Assembly: GCA_022711665.1 (NCBI GenBank)
Contig: JAKLEN010000001.1
Span: 497,179-561,178, forward strand
Reading direction: 5' to 3'
Origin: Acidobacteriota bacterium
GTDB taxonomy: Bacteria > Acidobacteriota > Aminicenantia > Aminicenantales > Saccharicenantaceae
DNA: 64,000 nucleotides
Position 1 is the stretch's first letter. Every line of letters begins with the position of its first letter. Position numbers and translations under genes: made by a program. Below, piece by piece: positions 34,984 through 42,433 of the stretch. The notes beneath the pieces are model-generated. The model was not told where the DNA came from and did not search any database. It saw nothing but the letters and a program-made list of their open reading frames with translations.

Positions 34984-35284
34984 CACCTGGTACCTGTATC
35001 TCTTCTTCGCCGCGGCCCTGATCGGCGCCGGCGTCCTCGGCCTCCTGGGCAAGCGCAACCTCATCAAGCTGTTCATCGCCATCGAGGTCCTGGGCAAGGG
35101 GATCAGCCTGATCCTGATGGGCACCGGCCTGGCCAAGGCCAGCCTCCTGACCGCCCAGGCGCTGGTCATCACCTACATCGTCATCGAGGTCAGCCTGGTG
35201 GCCACGGCGCTGGCCCTGATCATCAACGTCTACCGGCAGACCAAGTCCCTGGACGTCCGGGGCCTGTCCAAGCTGAAAGGCTAA
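34976..35284 (+). CDS. NuoK-like membrane subunit
   Basis: A 102-residue protein with three membrane helices, the NuoK/MrpC pattern. It contains GVLGLLGKRNLIKLFIAIEVLGKGISLILMG split over TM1-TM2 with the channel Glu in FIAIEVLGKG, and the second Glu in YIVIEVSLVATALAL. Both Glu residues match the proton-path residues of NuoK. It overlaps the J-like gene and is followed 3 bp later by the A-like gene. Confidence 0.9.
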   Translation: MSNTWYLYLFFAAALIGAGVLGLLGKRNLIKLFIAIEVLGKGISLILMGTGLAKASLLTAQALVITYIVIEVSLVATALALIINVYRQTKSLDVRGLSKLKG

Positions 35285-35287
35285 GCC

Positions 35288-35620
35288 ATGACCGGAATCG
35301 GCATTCTGCTCTCCCCGCCCCTGGCCTTCTTCGTCTTCCTGGCCGCCGCCCTGGGCCTTTACGCCCTGGGCCGGGGCATGGCCCCCAAGCTGACCAAGAC
35401 CGGCGGCAAGCTCGCGGCCTACGCCTGCGGCGAGAATATCCCCGCCGCCAAGGTCCAGTTCGGCTATCGCCTGTTCTTCTTCATCGCCCTGTTCTTCACC
35501 ATGATGCACGTCGCCGTCCTGGTCATCGCCACGGTGCCGTCGGGCAAGATCGTCTTCTTCGCCCTCTTCTACCTGGCCATGATCGCGCTGGCCGTCTCGT
35601 CCCTGATCACGAGGAGTTAA
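35288..35620 (+). CDS. NuoA-like membrane subunit (divergent)
   Basis: A 110-residue, three-helix protein resembling NuoA (subunit 3). The TM1-TM2 loop has KLAAYACGENIPAAKVQFGY, corresponding to the YECG...F..R segment that meets the quinone site in complex I and holds a conserved Cys. TM2 reads FFIALFFTMMHVAVLVIA. The FDVE acidic motif of genuine NuoA is missing, replaced by MHVA. NuoA is not a standard member of group 4 hydrogenases, so its presence here is notable. Confidence 0.75.
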   Translation: MTGIGILLSPPLAFFVFLAAALGLYALGRGMAPKLTKTGGKLAAYACGENIPAAKVQFGYRLFFFIALFFTMMHVAVLVIATVPSGKIVFFALFYLAMIALAVSSLITRS

Positions 35621-35621
35621 C

Positions 35622-36041
35622 ATGCTCAACAAGCTGACGCGCTGGTCCAGGATCAAGTCGCCCTGGATCCTGCACCTCAACTCCGGCGCCTGCAACGCCT
35701 GCGACATCGAGATCGTCGCCGCCCTGACGCCGCGGTTCGACGTCGAGCGCTTCGGGGTCCTGCTCAAAGCCACCCCGCGGCACGCCGACGTCATCATCGC
35801 CAGCGGCCCCGTCACCCGGCAGATCCGGGACCGGATAGTCCGCATCTACGAGCAGACGCCGAACCCGAAGTTCGTCATCGCCGTCGGCGCCTGCGCCATG
35901 TCCGGCTGCGTCTACCGCGGCGCCTACAACATCATGGGCGGCATCGACCAGGTCATACCGGTGGACATGTACGTCCCCGGCTGCCCGGCCCGCCCCGACG
36001 CCATCGTCGACGGCGTGGTCAAGCTCCTGGGCAAACTCTAG
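35622..36041 (+). CDS. [NiFe] hydrogenase small subunit / NuoB-like
   Basis: A 139-residue iron-sulfur subunit carrying the proximal (N2-like) 4Fe-4S cluster. Its likely ligands are Cys24 and Cys27 (SGACNACDIE), Cys91 or Cys96 (VGACAMSGCVYRG), and Cys121 (VPGCPARPDA). The CxxC spacing is that of group 4 hydrogenase small subunits; complex I NuoB has two adjacent Cys. It passes electrons between the ferredoxin-like I subunit and the NiFe site in the large subunit. It is short, as in group 4 enzymes, with no Tat signal, so it faces the cytosol. Confidence 0.9.
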   Translation: MLNKLTRWSRIKSPWILHLNSGACNACDIEIVAALTPRFDVERFGVLLKATPRHADVIIASGPVTRQIRDRIVRIYEQTPNPKFVIAVGACAMSGCVYRGAYNIMGGIDQVIPVDMYVPGCPARPDAIVDGVVKLLGKL

Positions 36042-36055
36042 CGCAAAGGAACGCC

Positions 36056-36529
36056 ATGTCCGACATCGAGATCGTCGAAAGCCTGAAGCGGGACCTCGGG
36101 GCCCGGGCCCTCGAGATCGCCAACCCCGACCGGCGCCGCATCTTCCTCAAGGTCGCGCCGGCCGAGCTCGTCGGGGCCGTCAGTCTGCTCCGCGACAAAT
36201 ACGACTGCGCCTACCTGGCCACGGTCACCGGCCTGGACAGGGGCGAAGCCTTCGAGCTCCTGTACCATTTCGCCTCGCCCGTCGCCTGCGTCTCCGTGCG
36301 GACGGAGATCCCGCGGACCGCGCCGCGGGTGGCCTCGATCTGCGCCGTCATCCCCGGCGCCATCCTCTACGAGCGGGAGATCCAGGAGATGTTCGGGATC
36401 GCCGTCGAGGGGATCCCCGATCCCCGCCGCCTGAACCTGCCGGACGACTGGCCGGACGGCCAGTACCCGCTGCGGAAGGACTGGAAGCACGTCCGGCCCG
36501 CCGAAGTCATCCCCGGAGGAAAGTCATGA
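36056..36529 (+). CDS. NuoC-like subunit (30-kDa family)
   Basis: A 157-residue soluble subunit of the complex_I_30kDa family that packs on the large subunit. Features are DKYDCAYLATVTGLDRGEAFELLYHF, RVASICAVIPGAILYEREIQEMFGI and the closing LNLPDDWPDGQYPLRKDW, which is the family signature at the C terminus. It is a separate gene, not fused to the large subunit as in HycE/HyfG. Its stop overlaps the large-subunit start (ATGA). Confidence 0.93.
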   Translation: MSDIEIVESLKRDLGARALEIANPDRRRIFLKVAPAELVGAVSLLRDKYDCAYLATVTGLDRGEAFELLYHFASPVACVSVRTEIPRTAPRVASICAVIPGAILYEREIQEMFGIAVEGIPDPRRLNLPDDWPDGQYPLRKDWKHVRPAEVIPGGKS

Positions 36530-37728
36530 GTTTCGAGATCCCCATCGGCCCCCAGCACCCGGCCCTCAAGGAGCCGATCAGCCTGCGCATGACCGTCGAC
36601 GGCGAGGTCATCACCGGGGTGGACATCCGGCTGGGCTACAACCACCGCGGCGTGGAGAAGCTGGCCGAGCAGAAGACCTGGATCCAGAACATCTACCTGA
36701 CCGAGCGCATCTGCGGCATCTGCTCCCACTCCCACGCCACCTGCTATGTCCAGGCCGTCGAGAAGCTCATGGAGCTCCTGCCGCCCCGGCGCGGCCTCTA
36801 CATCCGCTACCTCGTGTCCGAGCTCGAGCGGGTCCACAGCCATCTCCTCTGGCTCGGCGTGGCCGGCCACGAGGCCGGCTTCGACTCGTTCTTCATGTAC
36901 ACCTGGCGGGACCGCGAGATCGTCATGGACCTCCTGGAGATGATCTCCGGCAACCGGGTCCACTACGCCATCAACACGATCGGCGGCGTCCGCCGCGACA
37001 TCGACGAGGGCCAGAAGGCCAAGATCCTCGAGGGCGTCGCCACGCTGCGGAAGCGGAGCGAGTACTACTTCGCCATCGGCGCCAACGAGCCCAGCTTCGT
37101 GGCCAGGATCGCCGGCGTCGGGATGCTGAGCAAGGAGCAGGCCGTCTCCCTCTGCGCCGTCGGGCCCGTGGCCCGGGCCTCGGGCGTGGCCCGCGACGTC
37201 CGCAAGGAGGACCCCTACGCCGTCTATGACGAGCTCGATTTCGAGCTCTGCACGGCCGACAGCTGTGACGTCCTCGGCCGGGTCGTGGTCCGGGTCAAGG
37301 AGCTGCTCGAGTCCTACAAGATGATCGAGCAGATGGTCCGGAACCTGCCCGACGGCGACATCGCGGTCAAGGCGCCGCGCAAGGCCAAGCCGGGCGAGGC
37401 CGTCAGCCGCTACGAGGCGCCGCGCGGCGAGAACATCCACTACGTCAAGTCCAGCGGGGCCGACAAGCCCGAGCGGCTCAAGGTCCGGGCGCCCACCCTG
37501 GGCAATTACCCGGCCACGATCGAGATGCTGAAAAAGGGCTTCATCGCCGACATCCCCCTGATCTTCGCCGCCATCGACCCCTGCATCTGCTGCGCCGAGA
37601 GGGCCGTGACCCTGGTCGATGCCGCGAACGGCGCCGAGTCCATCGTCCGGATGAGCGAGCTCCGCCGGCGGGCGCTCGCCCGGGCCAAGAACGCCCCTGT
37701 GAAAGGCAACGCGGTATGGCCGTTCTGA
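36526..37728 (+). CDS. Group 4 [NiFe] hydrogenase large subunit (NuoD-like)
   Basis: The 400-residue catalytic subunit. Both NiFe-binding Cys pairs are present: N-terminal Cys63 and Cys66 with His70 (ERICGICSHSH), and C-terminal Cys353 and Cys356 (IDPCICCAER; an extra Cys355 lies between). Complex I NuoD lacks these, so this should be a real hydrogenase: 2H+ + 2e- to H2 and back. The shape around them (GPQHPALKEP, GYNHRGVEKL, ELERVHSHLLWLG, GNRVHYAINTIGG) is shared with NuoD. About 44 residues follow the last Cys, resembling the HycE tail. No maturation genes are in the window. Confidence 0.92.
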   Translation: MSFEIPIGPQHPALKEPISLRMTVDGEVITGVDIRLGYNHRGVEKLAEQKTWIQNIYLTERICGICSHSHATCYVQAVEKLMELLPPRRGLYIRYLVSELERVHSHLLWLGVAGHEAGFDSFFMYTWRDREIVMDLLEMISGNRVHYAINTIGGVRRDIDEGQKAKILEGVATLRKRSEYYFAIGANEPSFVARIAGVGMLSKEQAVSLCAVGPVARASGVARDVRKEDPYAVYDELDFELCTADSCDVLGRVVVRVKELLESYKMIEQMVRNLPDGDIAVKAPRKAKPGEAVSRYEAPRGENIHYVKSSGADKPERLKVRAPTLGNYPATIEMLKKGFIADIPLIFAAIDPCICCAERAVTLVDAANGAESIVRMSELRRRALARAKNAPVKGNAVWPF

Positions 37729-38687
37729 GAAACCTCCTCTACCTCCTGGTCTATCCCGGGATCCTGTTCCTTTTCGTCTATTCGACGTTCTGCGAGTGGT
37801 ACGACCGCAAGGTCTTCGCCCGCCTCCAGAACCGGATGGGCCCGACCCACACGGGCAAGTTCGGCCTCCTCCAGCCCATCGCCGACTTCTTCAAGCTCAT
37901 GGCCAAGGAGGACATCGTTCCCGAGGCCGCCGACAAGGGCCTCTTCAACGCCCTGCCGGCCGTCGGCCTGGCCGTGGTCTCGACGGCGGCCCTGCTGCTG
38001 CCCGTCTGGAACTTCGACCTGGGCCAGCCGGGCTGGACCTCCTTCTCCGGCGACATCATCGTCATGCTCTACCTGCTGAGCCTGCCGACCCTGATCCTGT
38101 TCCTGGCCGCCTGGTCCTCGACCAGCCTGTTCTCGACGATCGGCGGGGCCCGCGTCCTGACGATGCTCTTCGGCTACGAGGTGCCCCTCTTCCTGTCCGT
38201 CCTGAGCCCGGCCCTGCTGGCCGATTCCTGGCGGCTGGCCGAGATCGCCGCTTTCTACCAGAAGAGGCCCATCCTGCTCCTGGCCAACGTCCTCGGCTTC
38301 CTCGTCGCCCTGGTGGCCGTGCAGGCCAAGCTCGAGCGCACGCCCTTCGACATCCCCGACGCCGAGACCGAGATCGTCGGGGGCACGTTCACCGAGTACT
38401 CGGGCAAGAAGCTGGCCCTGTTCCGGCTGACCTTCGATATCGAAACGGTCGTCGCCAGCGGCCTCCTGGCCGCCGTCTTCCTGGGCGGCTTCCCGGGCGG
38501 CGCGATCGTCGGCTTCCTCCACTTCGTCGTCAAGACCCTGTTCGTCATCTTCCTCCTGTCGTGCATCCGGGCCATGTCCTCCAGGATCCGCGTCGACCAG
38601 GTCATCGCGCTGTCGTGGAAGGTCCTGGCCCCGCTGGCCCTCGTCCAGCTGCTGGTCAGCATCCTCCTGAAGGGACTCCTGTCATGA
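37716..38687 (+). CDS. NuoH-like membrane subunit
   Basis: A 323-residue polytopic subunit that links the hydrophilic and membrane arms. It has WYDRKVFARLQNRMGPTHTGKFGLLQPIADFFKLMAKED split over loop 1, the long family signature of NuoH/HycD, and LERTPFDIPDAETEIVGGTFTEYSG with its conserved Glu residues in loop 3. The GPTHTGKFG wording differs slightly from GPNRVGPFG of complex I. It overlaps the large-subunit gene by 13 bp and the I-like gene by ATGA. Confidence 0.94.
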   Translation: MAVLRNLLYLLVYPGILFLFVYSTFCEWYDRKVFARLQNRMGPTHTGKFGLLQPIADFFKLMAKEDIVPEAADKGLFNALPAVGLAVVSTAALLLPVWNFDLGQPGWTSFSGDIIVMLYLLSLPTLILFLAAWSSTSLFSTIGGARVLTMLFGYEVPLFLSVLSPALLADSWRLAEIAAFYQKRPILLLANVLGFLVALVAVQAKLERTPFDIPDAETEIVGGTFTEYSGKKLALFRLTFDIETVVASGLLAAVFLGGFPGGAIVGFLHFVVKTLFVIFLLSCIRAMSSRIRVDQVIALSWKVLAPLALVQLLVSILLKGLLS

Positions 38688-39124
38688 GAATCGCCGCCTT
38701 CCTGCCCGAGCTTCTGCGCCACCTCTTCAAGAAGCCGGCCACCGTCGACTACCCCTTCCAGAAGCTGGAGGTCCCCCAGGGCTTCCGGGGCACGCCCTAT
38801 CTCAACCCCGAGATGTGCATAGTCTGCAAGTCCTGCGAGAGGGACTGCCCGGCCGAGGCCATCGAGATCAGCGACGTCAACCCGGCCGAGAAGCGGTTCA
38901 AGATGGTCATCCACAACGACCGCTGCATCCACTGCGCCCAATGCGTGGATTCCTGCCCCACCAGCCCCAAGGCCATGCAGATGGACAGCCTGTTTGAGAT
39001 CGCCACGGACGACCGCCACAACCTGAAAAAGGAATGGGTCTACGTCCGGGCGGTGCTGAAACCCAAGGCCCCGGCGGCCGCCCCCGCGGCGCCGGCCGCT
39101 CCCGCCGCCGAGCCCAAGGCCTGA
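38684..39124 (+). CDS. NuoI-like 2[4Fe-4S] ferredoxin subunit
   Basis: A 146-residue electron-input subunit with two 4Fe-4S motifs, CIVCKSCERDCP and CIHCAQCVDSCP. The N-terminal LPELLRHLFKKPATVDYPF is typical of NuoI-like subunits, and the C terminus is a low-complexity Ala/Pro tail. With no NuoE, F or G genes here, it probably accepts electrons directly from ferredoxin. The start is set by ATGA overlap with the H-like gene. It is the last gene of the operon, followed by a strong terminator. Confidence 0.93.
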   Translation: MRIAAFLPELLRHLFKKPATVDYPFQKLEVPQGFRGTPYLNPEMCIVCKSCERDCPAEAIEISDVNPAEKRFKMVIHNDRCIHCAQCVDSCPTSPKAMQMDSLFEIATDDRHNLKKEWVYVRAVLKPKAPAAAPAAPAAPAAEPKA

Positions 39125-39142
39125 CCTTATCCCGGAATCCCC

Positions 39143-39179
39143 AGCCCTCGTCCGATCCGCGCGGACGGGGGCTTTTTTT
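39143..39179 (+). terminator. Intrinsic terminator of the hydrogenase operon
   Basis: A 12-bp stem (39143-39154 with 39162-39173, one mismatch or G-T pair) and 7-nt loop is followed by seven T residues (39173-39179). Confidence 0.88.
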
Positions 39180-39180
39180 G

Positions 39181-39330
39181 CCCTTCTATCATTTCCGGGT
39201 TTCCCTTTCGAGGCAGCGAGGGGAGATATCGGGAGTAAGCGCTTTCCGAAGATATTTCTCAGGTTCCCGGCCTCGAGTGCTCGGCCGTGATCCTGACCTC
39301 CGCTCCCAAGAGTCCGCTACGCGCCGGACC
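39181..39330. repeat. Noncoding dispersed element, copy 2 (inverted, one end lost)
   Basis: Reading the minus strand, it aligns with 28210-28350. The clearest match is 39250-39330 with 28210-28290 (81 bp, about 80-85% by eye), continuing through ATATCTCCC to the TTTCCGG end. The other terminal repeat of copy 1 is missing and a different repeat starts at 39331. It lies between convergent genes, like copy 1. Confidence 0.65.
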
Positions 39331-39548
39331 GGGGAACTAGAGGCGATACCCTGAGCTAGGCCGGAGAGAGAGCCGCTGCCTCTTTCCTTTCCCCGAGACA
39401 CTCTCGAGGCCGCGATGGGTATCGCCTCGCAGGTCCCCGTTGCTGGAGAGGGGGGCCCGCGGAGCGGGGGGGAACCGTGCAAACTGGTTCCCAGGGGGGC
39501 CGGGGAACTAGAGGCGATACCCTGAGCGAAGCCGGAGAGAGTGTCTCT
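39331..39548. repeat. Second repeat family: two direct copies and one inverted copy
   Basis: An exact 26-bp sequence, beginning GGGGAACTAGAGGCG, occurs at 39331-39356 and 39502-39527 and extends as a near-match to 39370 and 39541. An inverted near-copy is at 39417-39438, so 39331-39438 can form a long hairpin. GAGAGA-GTG-TCTCTC at 39535-39549 makes a small hairpin beside the dnaN stop. No gene is seen in the 424-bp gap 39125-39548. Confidence 0.65.
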
Positions 39549-40646
39549 CTATATCTTCATCGGCATGAGGACGTAGATGTTGGTCAGCGTCTCTTCCGGC
39601 TCGGGCCTCAGGAGGACGGCGCTGTTCTCGTCCTTGAGCTCGAAGAGGACTTTCTCCGAGCCGACGGTCGTCAGGAAGTCCAGCAGATACTGGGCGTTGA
39701 AGCCGATCTCCAGGTCCGGCCCCTTGTATTCGACCGCCAGCCGGTCGCGGGCCTCGCCGATCTCGGGGTTCGAGGAGAAGAGGCGCAGCCGGTTCTTCTC
39801 GATAGTGAACTTGATGCCCTTGGAGCGTTCGGCCGACAGCAGCGAGACGCGGCGGATAGCGTCGGCCAGCTCGGCCCGGCCAAGGACCAGGCGGGCGGGG
39901 TTGTCCTTGGGGATGACCGCCTGGTAATTGGGGAATTTGCTCTCGATGATCCGGGAGATAAGGGTCCGCGGGCCGACCCGGAAGAAGAGGTTGTTCTCGT
40001 CCATGTCGAAGGCGACCGTCTCGTCCTCGAGCCGGCGGATCTCGTTGAGGGTCTTCTTGGCCACGATCACCCCCAGCTCTTTCTCGACCTTGAGCCCGTC
40101 CTCGGCCTTCCTGGTGTAGGACAGCCGGTGGCCGTCGGTGCTGATGAGCTCGACCTGGCGGTTCTTCAGGGCCAGGAGGGCGCCGTTGAGGTAATAGCGC
40201 TGTTCCTGGGTGATGGCGTAGAAGACGCGCTCGATCATGTCCTTGAGGTCCTGAAGAGGCAGGACAATGCCCTGATCGAACTTGGCGTCCGGCACCTGGG
40301 GATAGTCTTCCTTGGCCAGGCAGAGGATCTTGAACTCGCTCTCCCCGGACCTGATCTCCAGGGTCGTGTCCTTCAGCTCGAGCTCGACCGTCCCCCCCTC
40401 CGGCAGGGACTTGACGATCTCGAAGATCTTCTTGCCGTTGACCGTGATGGCCCCGGGCTTTTCGATATCCGCCCCGATATGCGTCCGCAGGCCGACCTCC
40501 AGGTCGGTGCCGACGAGCTCGATGTCGCCGGCCGTGACGTTCATCAGGATGTTCGCCAGTATGGGCATCGTGTTCCGTTTCTCCACGATACCCTGAAGAA
40601 TCTGCAGCTCTTCGAGGAAGGCTTCCTTGGGGAGTGAGAATTTCAT
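39549..40646 (-). CDS. dnaN: DNA polymerase III beta subunit (sliding clamp)
   Basis: The ring-shaped processivity clamp. The 365 residues show the three-domain DnaN pattern: N-terminal MKFSLPKEAFLEELQILQGI, NTMPILANILMNV, domain 2 with YLNGALLALKNRQVELISTDGHRL (split), and the C-terminal NAQYLLDFLTTVGSEKVLFEL with LMPMKI close to the usual VMPMR(L/I) end. It lies 146 bp after dnaA in the same direction, the common dnaA-dnaN arrangement. Confidence 0.98.
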   Translation of the reverse strand: MKFSLPKEAFLEELQILQGIVEKRNTMPILANILMNVTAGDIELVGTDLEVGLRTHIGADIEKPGAITVNGKKIFEIVKSLPEGGTVELELKDTTLEIRSGESEFKILCLAKEDYPQVPDAKFDQGIVLPLQDLKDMIERVFYAITQEQRYYLNGALLALKNRQVELISTDGHRLSYTRKAEDGLKVEKELGVIVAKKTLNEIRRLEDETVAFDMDENNLFFRVGPRTLISRIIESKFPNYQAVIPKDNPARLVLGRAELADAIRRVSLLSAERSKGIKFTIEKNRLRLFSSNPEIGEARDRLAVEYKGPDLEIGFNAQYLLDFLTTVGSEKVLFELKDENSAVLLRPEPEETLTNIYVLMPMKI

Positions 40647-40792
40647 CGGCTCACCTTTCGCGACGCGCTTCTTGGCCCGTCTGGGATCTTCTTTTATTCT
40701 TATTATCTAAATCAGAACAATCATAAAATCAAGAAGAGGAATAAGAATATCCTCTGCAAATGTGGATATCCCGGCCAAAGTGTTGATCGTTC
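40647..40792. other. AT-rich dnaA-dnaN gap, candidate origin unwinding region
   Basis: A 146-bp gap with a strikingly AT-rich stretch (about 40692-40752) in an otherwise GC-rich window. A DnaA-box-like TGTGGATAT at 40761-40769 reads ATATCCACA on the minus strand, 8 of 9 to TTATCCACA. Purine-rich triplets on the minus strand could act as a DnaA-trio region. It is probably part of oriC, together with boxes upstream of dnaA. Confidence 0.6.
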
Positions 40793-42124
40793 TCATTGGG
40801 CCAGGGTTATAAGGGTGTTGATCGTTTTGTTGAATTCGGGATCGTCGTTGCGCAGCTTCTCGATCTTGCGGATGCTGTGGATGACGGTGGTGTGATGTTT
40901 TCCACCGAATTTCTTGCCGATCTCGGGCAGCGAGGAATTCGTCATCTCCTTGGCCAGGTACATGGCTACCTGGCGGGGGAAGGAGACCTTGGGGGAGTTG
41001 TTCTTGGACTTGAGCTGGGAAGGCTTGATCTTATACTCGTGGCAGACCAGCTTCTGGATCTTTTCCACAGTGACGATGCTGGCCGAGGTGTCCAGGAGGC
41101 CCTTGAGGGCTTCCTTGGTCAGGTCGAGGTCGATGCGCTCGCCCTTGAGGGAGGCGAAGGCGATGACCCGGCGCATATAGCCTTCGAGCTCGCGGACATT
41201 GGTCTGGACCTTGTCGGCGATGTATAGGGCGACGGTCTCGGGCAGGCTGACGGCCTCGGCTTCGGCCTTCTTCTTGAGGATGGCGATGCGGGTCTCGATA
41301 TCCGGCGGTTTGAGGTCGGCGATGAGGCCCCATTCGAAGCGGGAGCGGAAACGCTCTTCGATGTGGGGGATCTCCTTCGGGGGGCAGTCGCTGGAGATGA
41401 CTATCTGCTTCTGGCTGTCATAAAGATGGTTGAAGGTGTGGAAAAATTCCTCTTTCGTCCGCTCCCGGCCGGCCAGGTAGTGGATATCGTCCATGAGCAG
41501 GAGGTCCACCGTCCGGTATTTCTCGCGGAACTCCAGGACCTTGCTGTACTGGAGATGGTTGACCAGGTCGTTCATGAACTTTTCGGTCGTGACGTAGAGG
41601 ATCTTGGCCCGGGGGTTCTGCTGCAGGGCGTAATGCCCGATGGCGTTCATCAGGTGGGTCTTGCCCAGGCCGGCCCCGCCGTAGATATAGAGGGGATTGT
41701 AGGACTTGGCCGGGTTCTTGGCCACGGCCGTGGCCGCGGCGTGGGCGAACTGGTTGCAGCTGCCGATGACGAAGTTCTCGAAGGTGTAATGGGGATTCAG
41801 GTTGGGATTGACCGCCTGGCCCTGCTTGGTTTTCCGGTCGTCGGGCGAGCGGCGCATGAACGCGTTCGGCGTATCCTCGTGGATGTAGCGGATGTCCAGG
41901 GCCTGGCCGAAGATGTCGCGGCAGGCCTCGGCGATGACGTTCGAATAATGGAAGGACAGCCAGTCCCGGAAGTACGGGTTCGGGACCTTGACGTAGAGGC
42001 AGTCCTGCTCGCGGCCGATGAAGGCGGTCGGCTCGAACCAGGTCTCGAAGGAGTTCGGATCGACCTTGGTTTCGACGGCCCGCAGGATCTTACGCCAAGG
42101 ATTTTGATTTTCTTTAGGTTCCAT
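40793..42124 (-). CDS. dnaA: Chromosomal replication initiator DnaA
   Basis: AAA+ initiator that binds DnaA boxes and opens the origin. The 443 residues comprise domain I (NPWRKILRAVETKVDPNSFETWF), a short linker, domain III with Walker A GGAGLGKTHLMNAIG and Walker B LLLMDDIHYLAG, and domain IV with the signature KIKPSQLKSKNNSPKVSFPRQ (split) and GGKHHTTVIHSI. I chose the ATG at 42124, which begins domain I at once. The 38 upstream in-frame codons cover DnaA boxes and the promoter and are not expected to be translated. Confidence 0.98.
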   Translation of the reverse strand: MEPKENQNPWRKILRAVETKVDPNSFETWFEPTAFIGREQDCLYVKVPNPYFRDWLSFHYSNVIAEACRDIFGQALDIRYIHEDTPNAFMRRSPDDRKTKQGQAVNPNLNPHYTFENFVIGSCNQFAHAAATAVAKNPAKSYNPLYIYGGAGLGKTHLMNAIGHYALQQNPRAKILYVTTEKFMNDLVNHLQYSKVLEFREKYRTVDLLLMDDIHYLAGRERTKEEFFHTFNHLYDSQKQIVISSDCPPKEIPHIEERFRSRFEWGLIADLKPPDIETRIAILKKKAEAEAVSLPETVALYIADKVQTNVRELEGYMRRVIAFASLKGERIDLDLTKEALKGLLDTSASIVTVEKIQKLVCHEYKIKPSQLKSKNNSPKVSFPRQVAMYLAKEMTNSSLPEIGKKFGGKHHTTVIHSIRKIEKLRNDDPEFNKTINTLITLAQ

Positions 42125-42433
42125 GAAAGCCGTTCGGATTTCCACAGATTTTTCCACATCTGTGGAAAATCCTCTCCAGGAAAGGCTAGGATCCGGGAGA
42201 GGCCCGTGAATAATAGCACTCCGGCAGGGTCTTTTCAAGCTTTTTTTATAGGGGAAAACGGGGTTCGGAGGGGGCCGGGCGGGAGGCCGGCCGCAAGGGC
42301 CCGGACGCGGCCCCGGGCGGGGACAGAAAACGGGCCCAAACGGCCCGGATCGGGCCAGCCGGGCGGGTTCCCGGTCGGCCGCCGCAAACCGGCCCGGGAA
42401 GGGGTAAAAACGCCACTTTCCGGGAGGCCCGCG
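42125..42433. promoter_or_regulatory. dnaA upstream region with DnaA boxes and promoter
   Basis: On the minus strand, TTGAAA (42233-42238) and TATTAT (42210-42215), 17 bp apart, form a promoter. The ~80-nt leader contains TTTTCCACA at 42150-42158, its inverted copy TGTGGAAAA at 42161-42169, and a weaker ATTTCCACA at 42138-42146. This suggests autoregulation and probably part of oriC. The stretch 42245-42433 is extremely GC-rich with no recognisable gene. Confidence 0.65.

Noticed and set aside
29710..39124. Annotation as ordinary 11-subunit complex I
   Set aside because: The D-like subunit retains both NiFe cysteine pairs, and the B-like subunit has CxxC spacing; genuine complex I lacks these.
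29710..39124. Annotation as formate hydrogenlyase
   Set aside because: No formate dehydrogenase or formate transporter is present in or beside the operon.
42125..42238. N-terminal extension of DnaA from an earlier ATG at 42238
   Set aside because: The extra 38 codons overlap the promoter and DnaA boxes and precede the standard domain I start.
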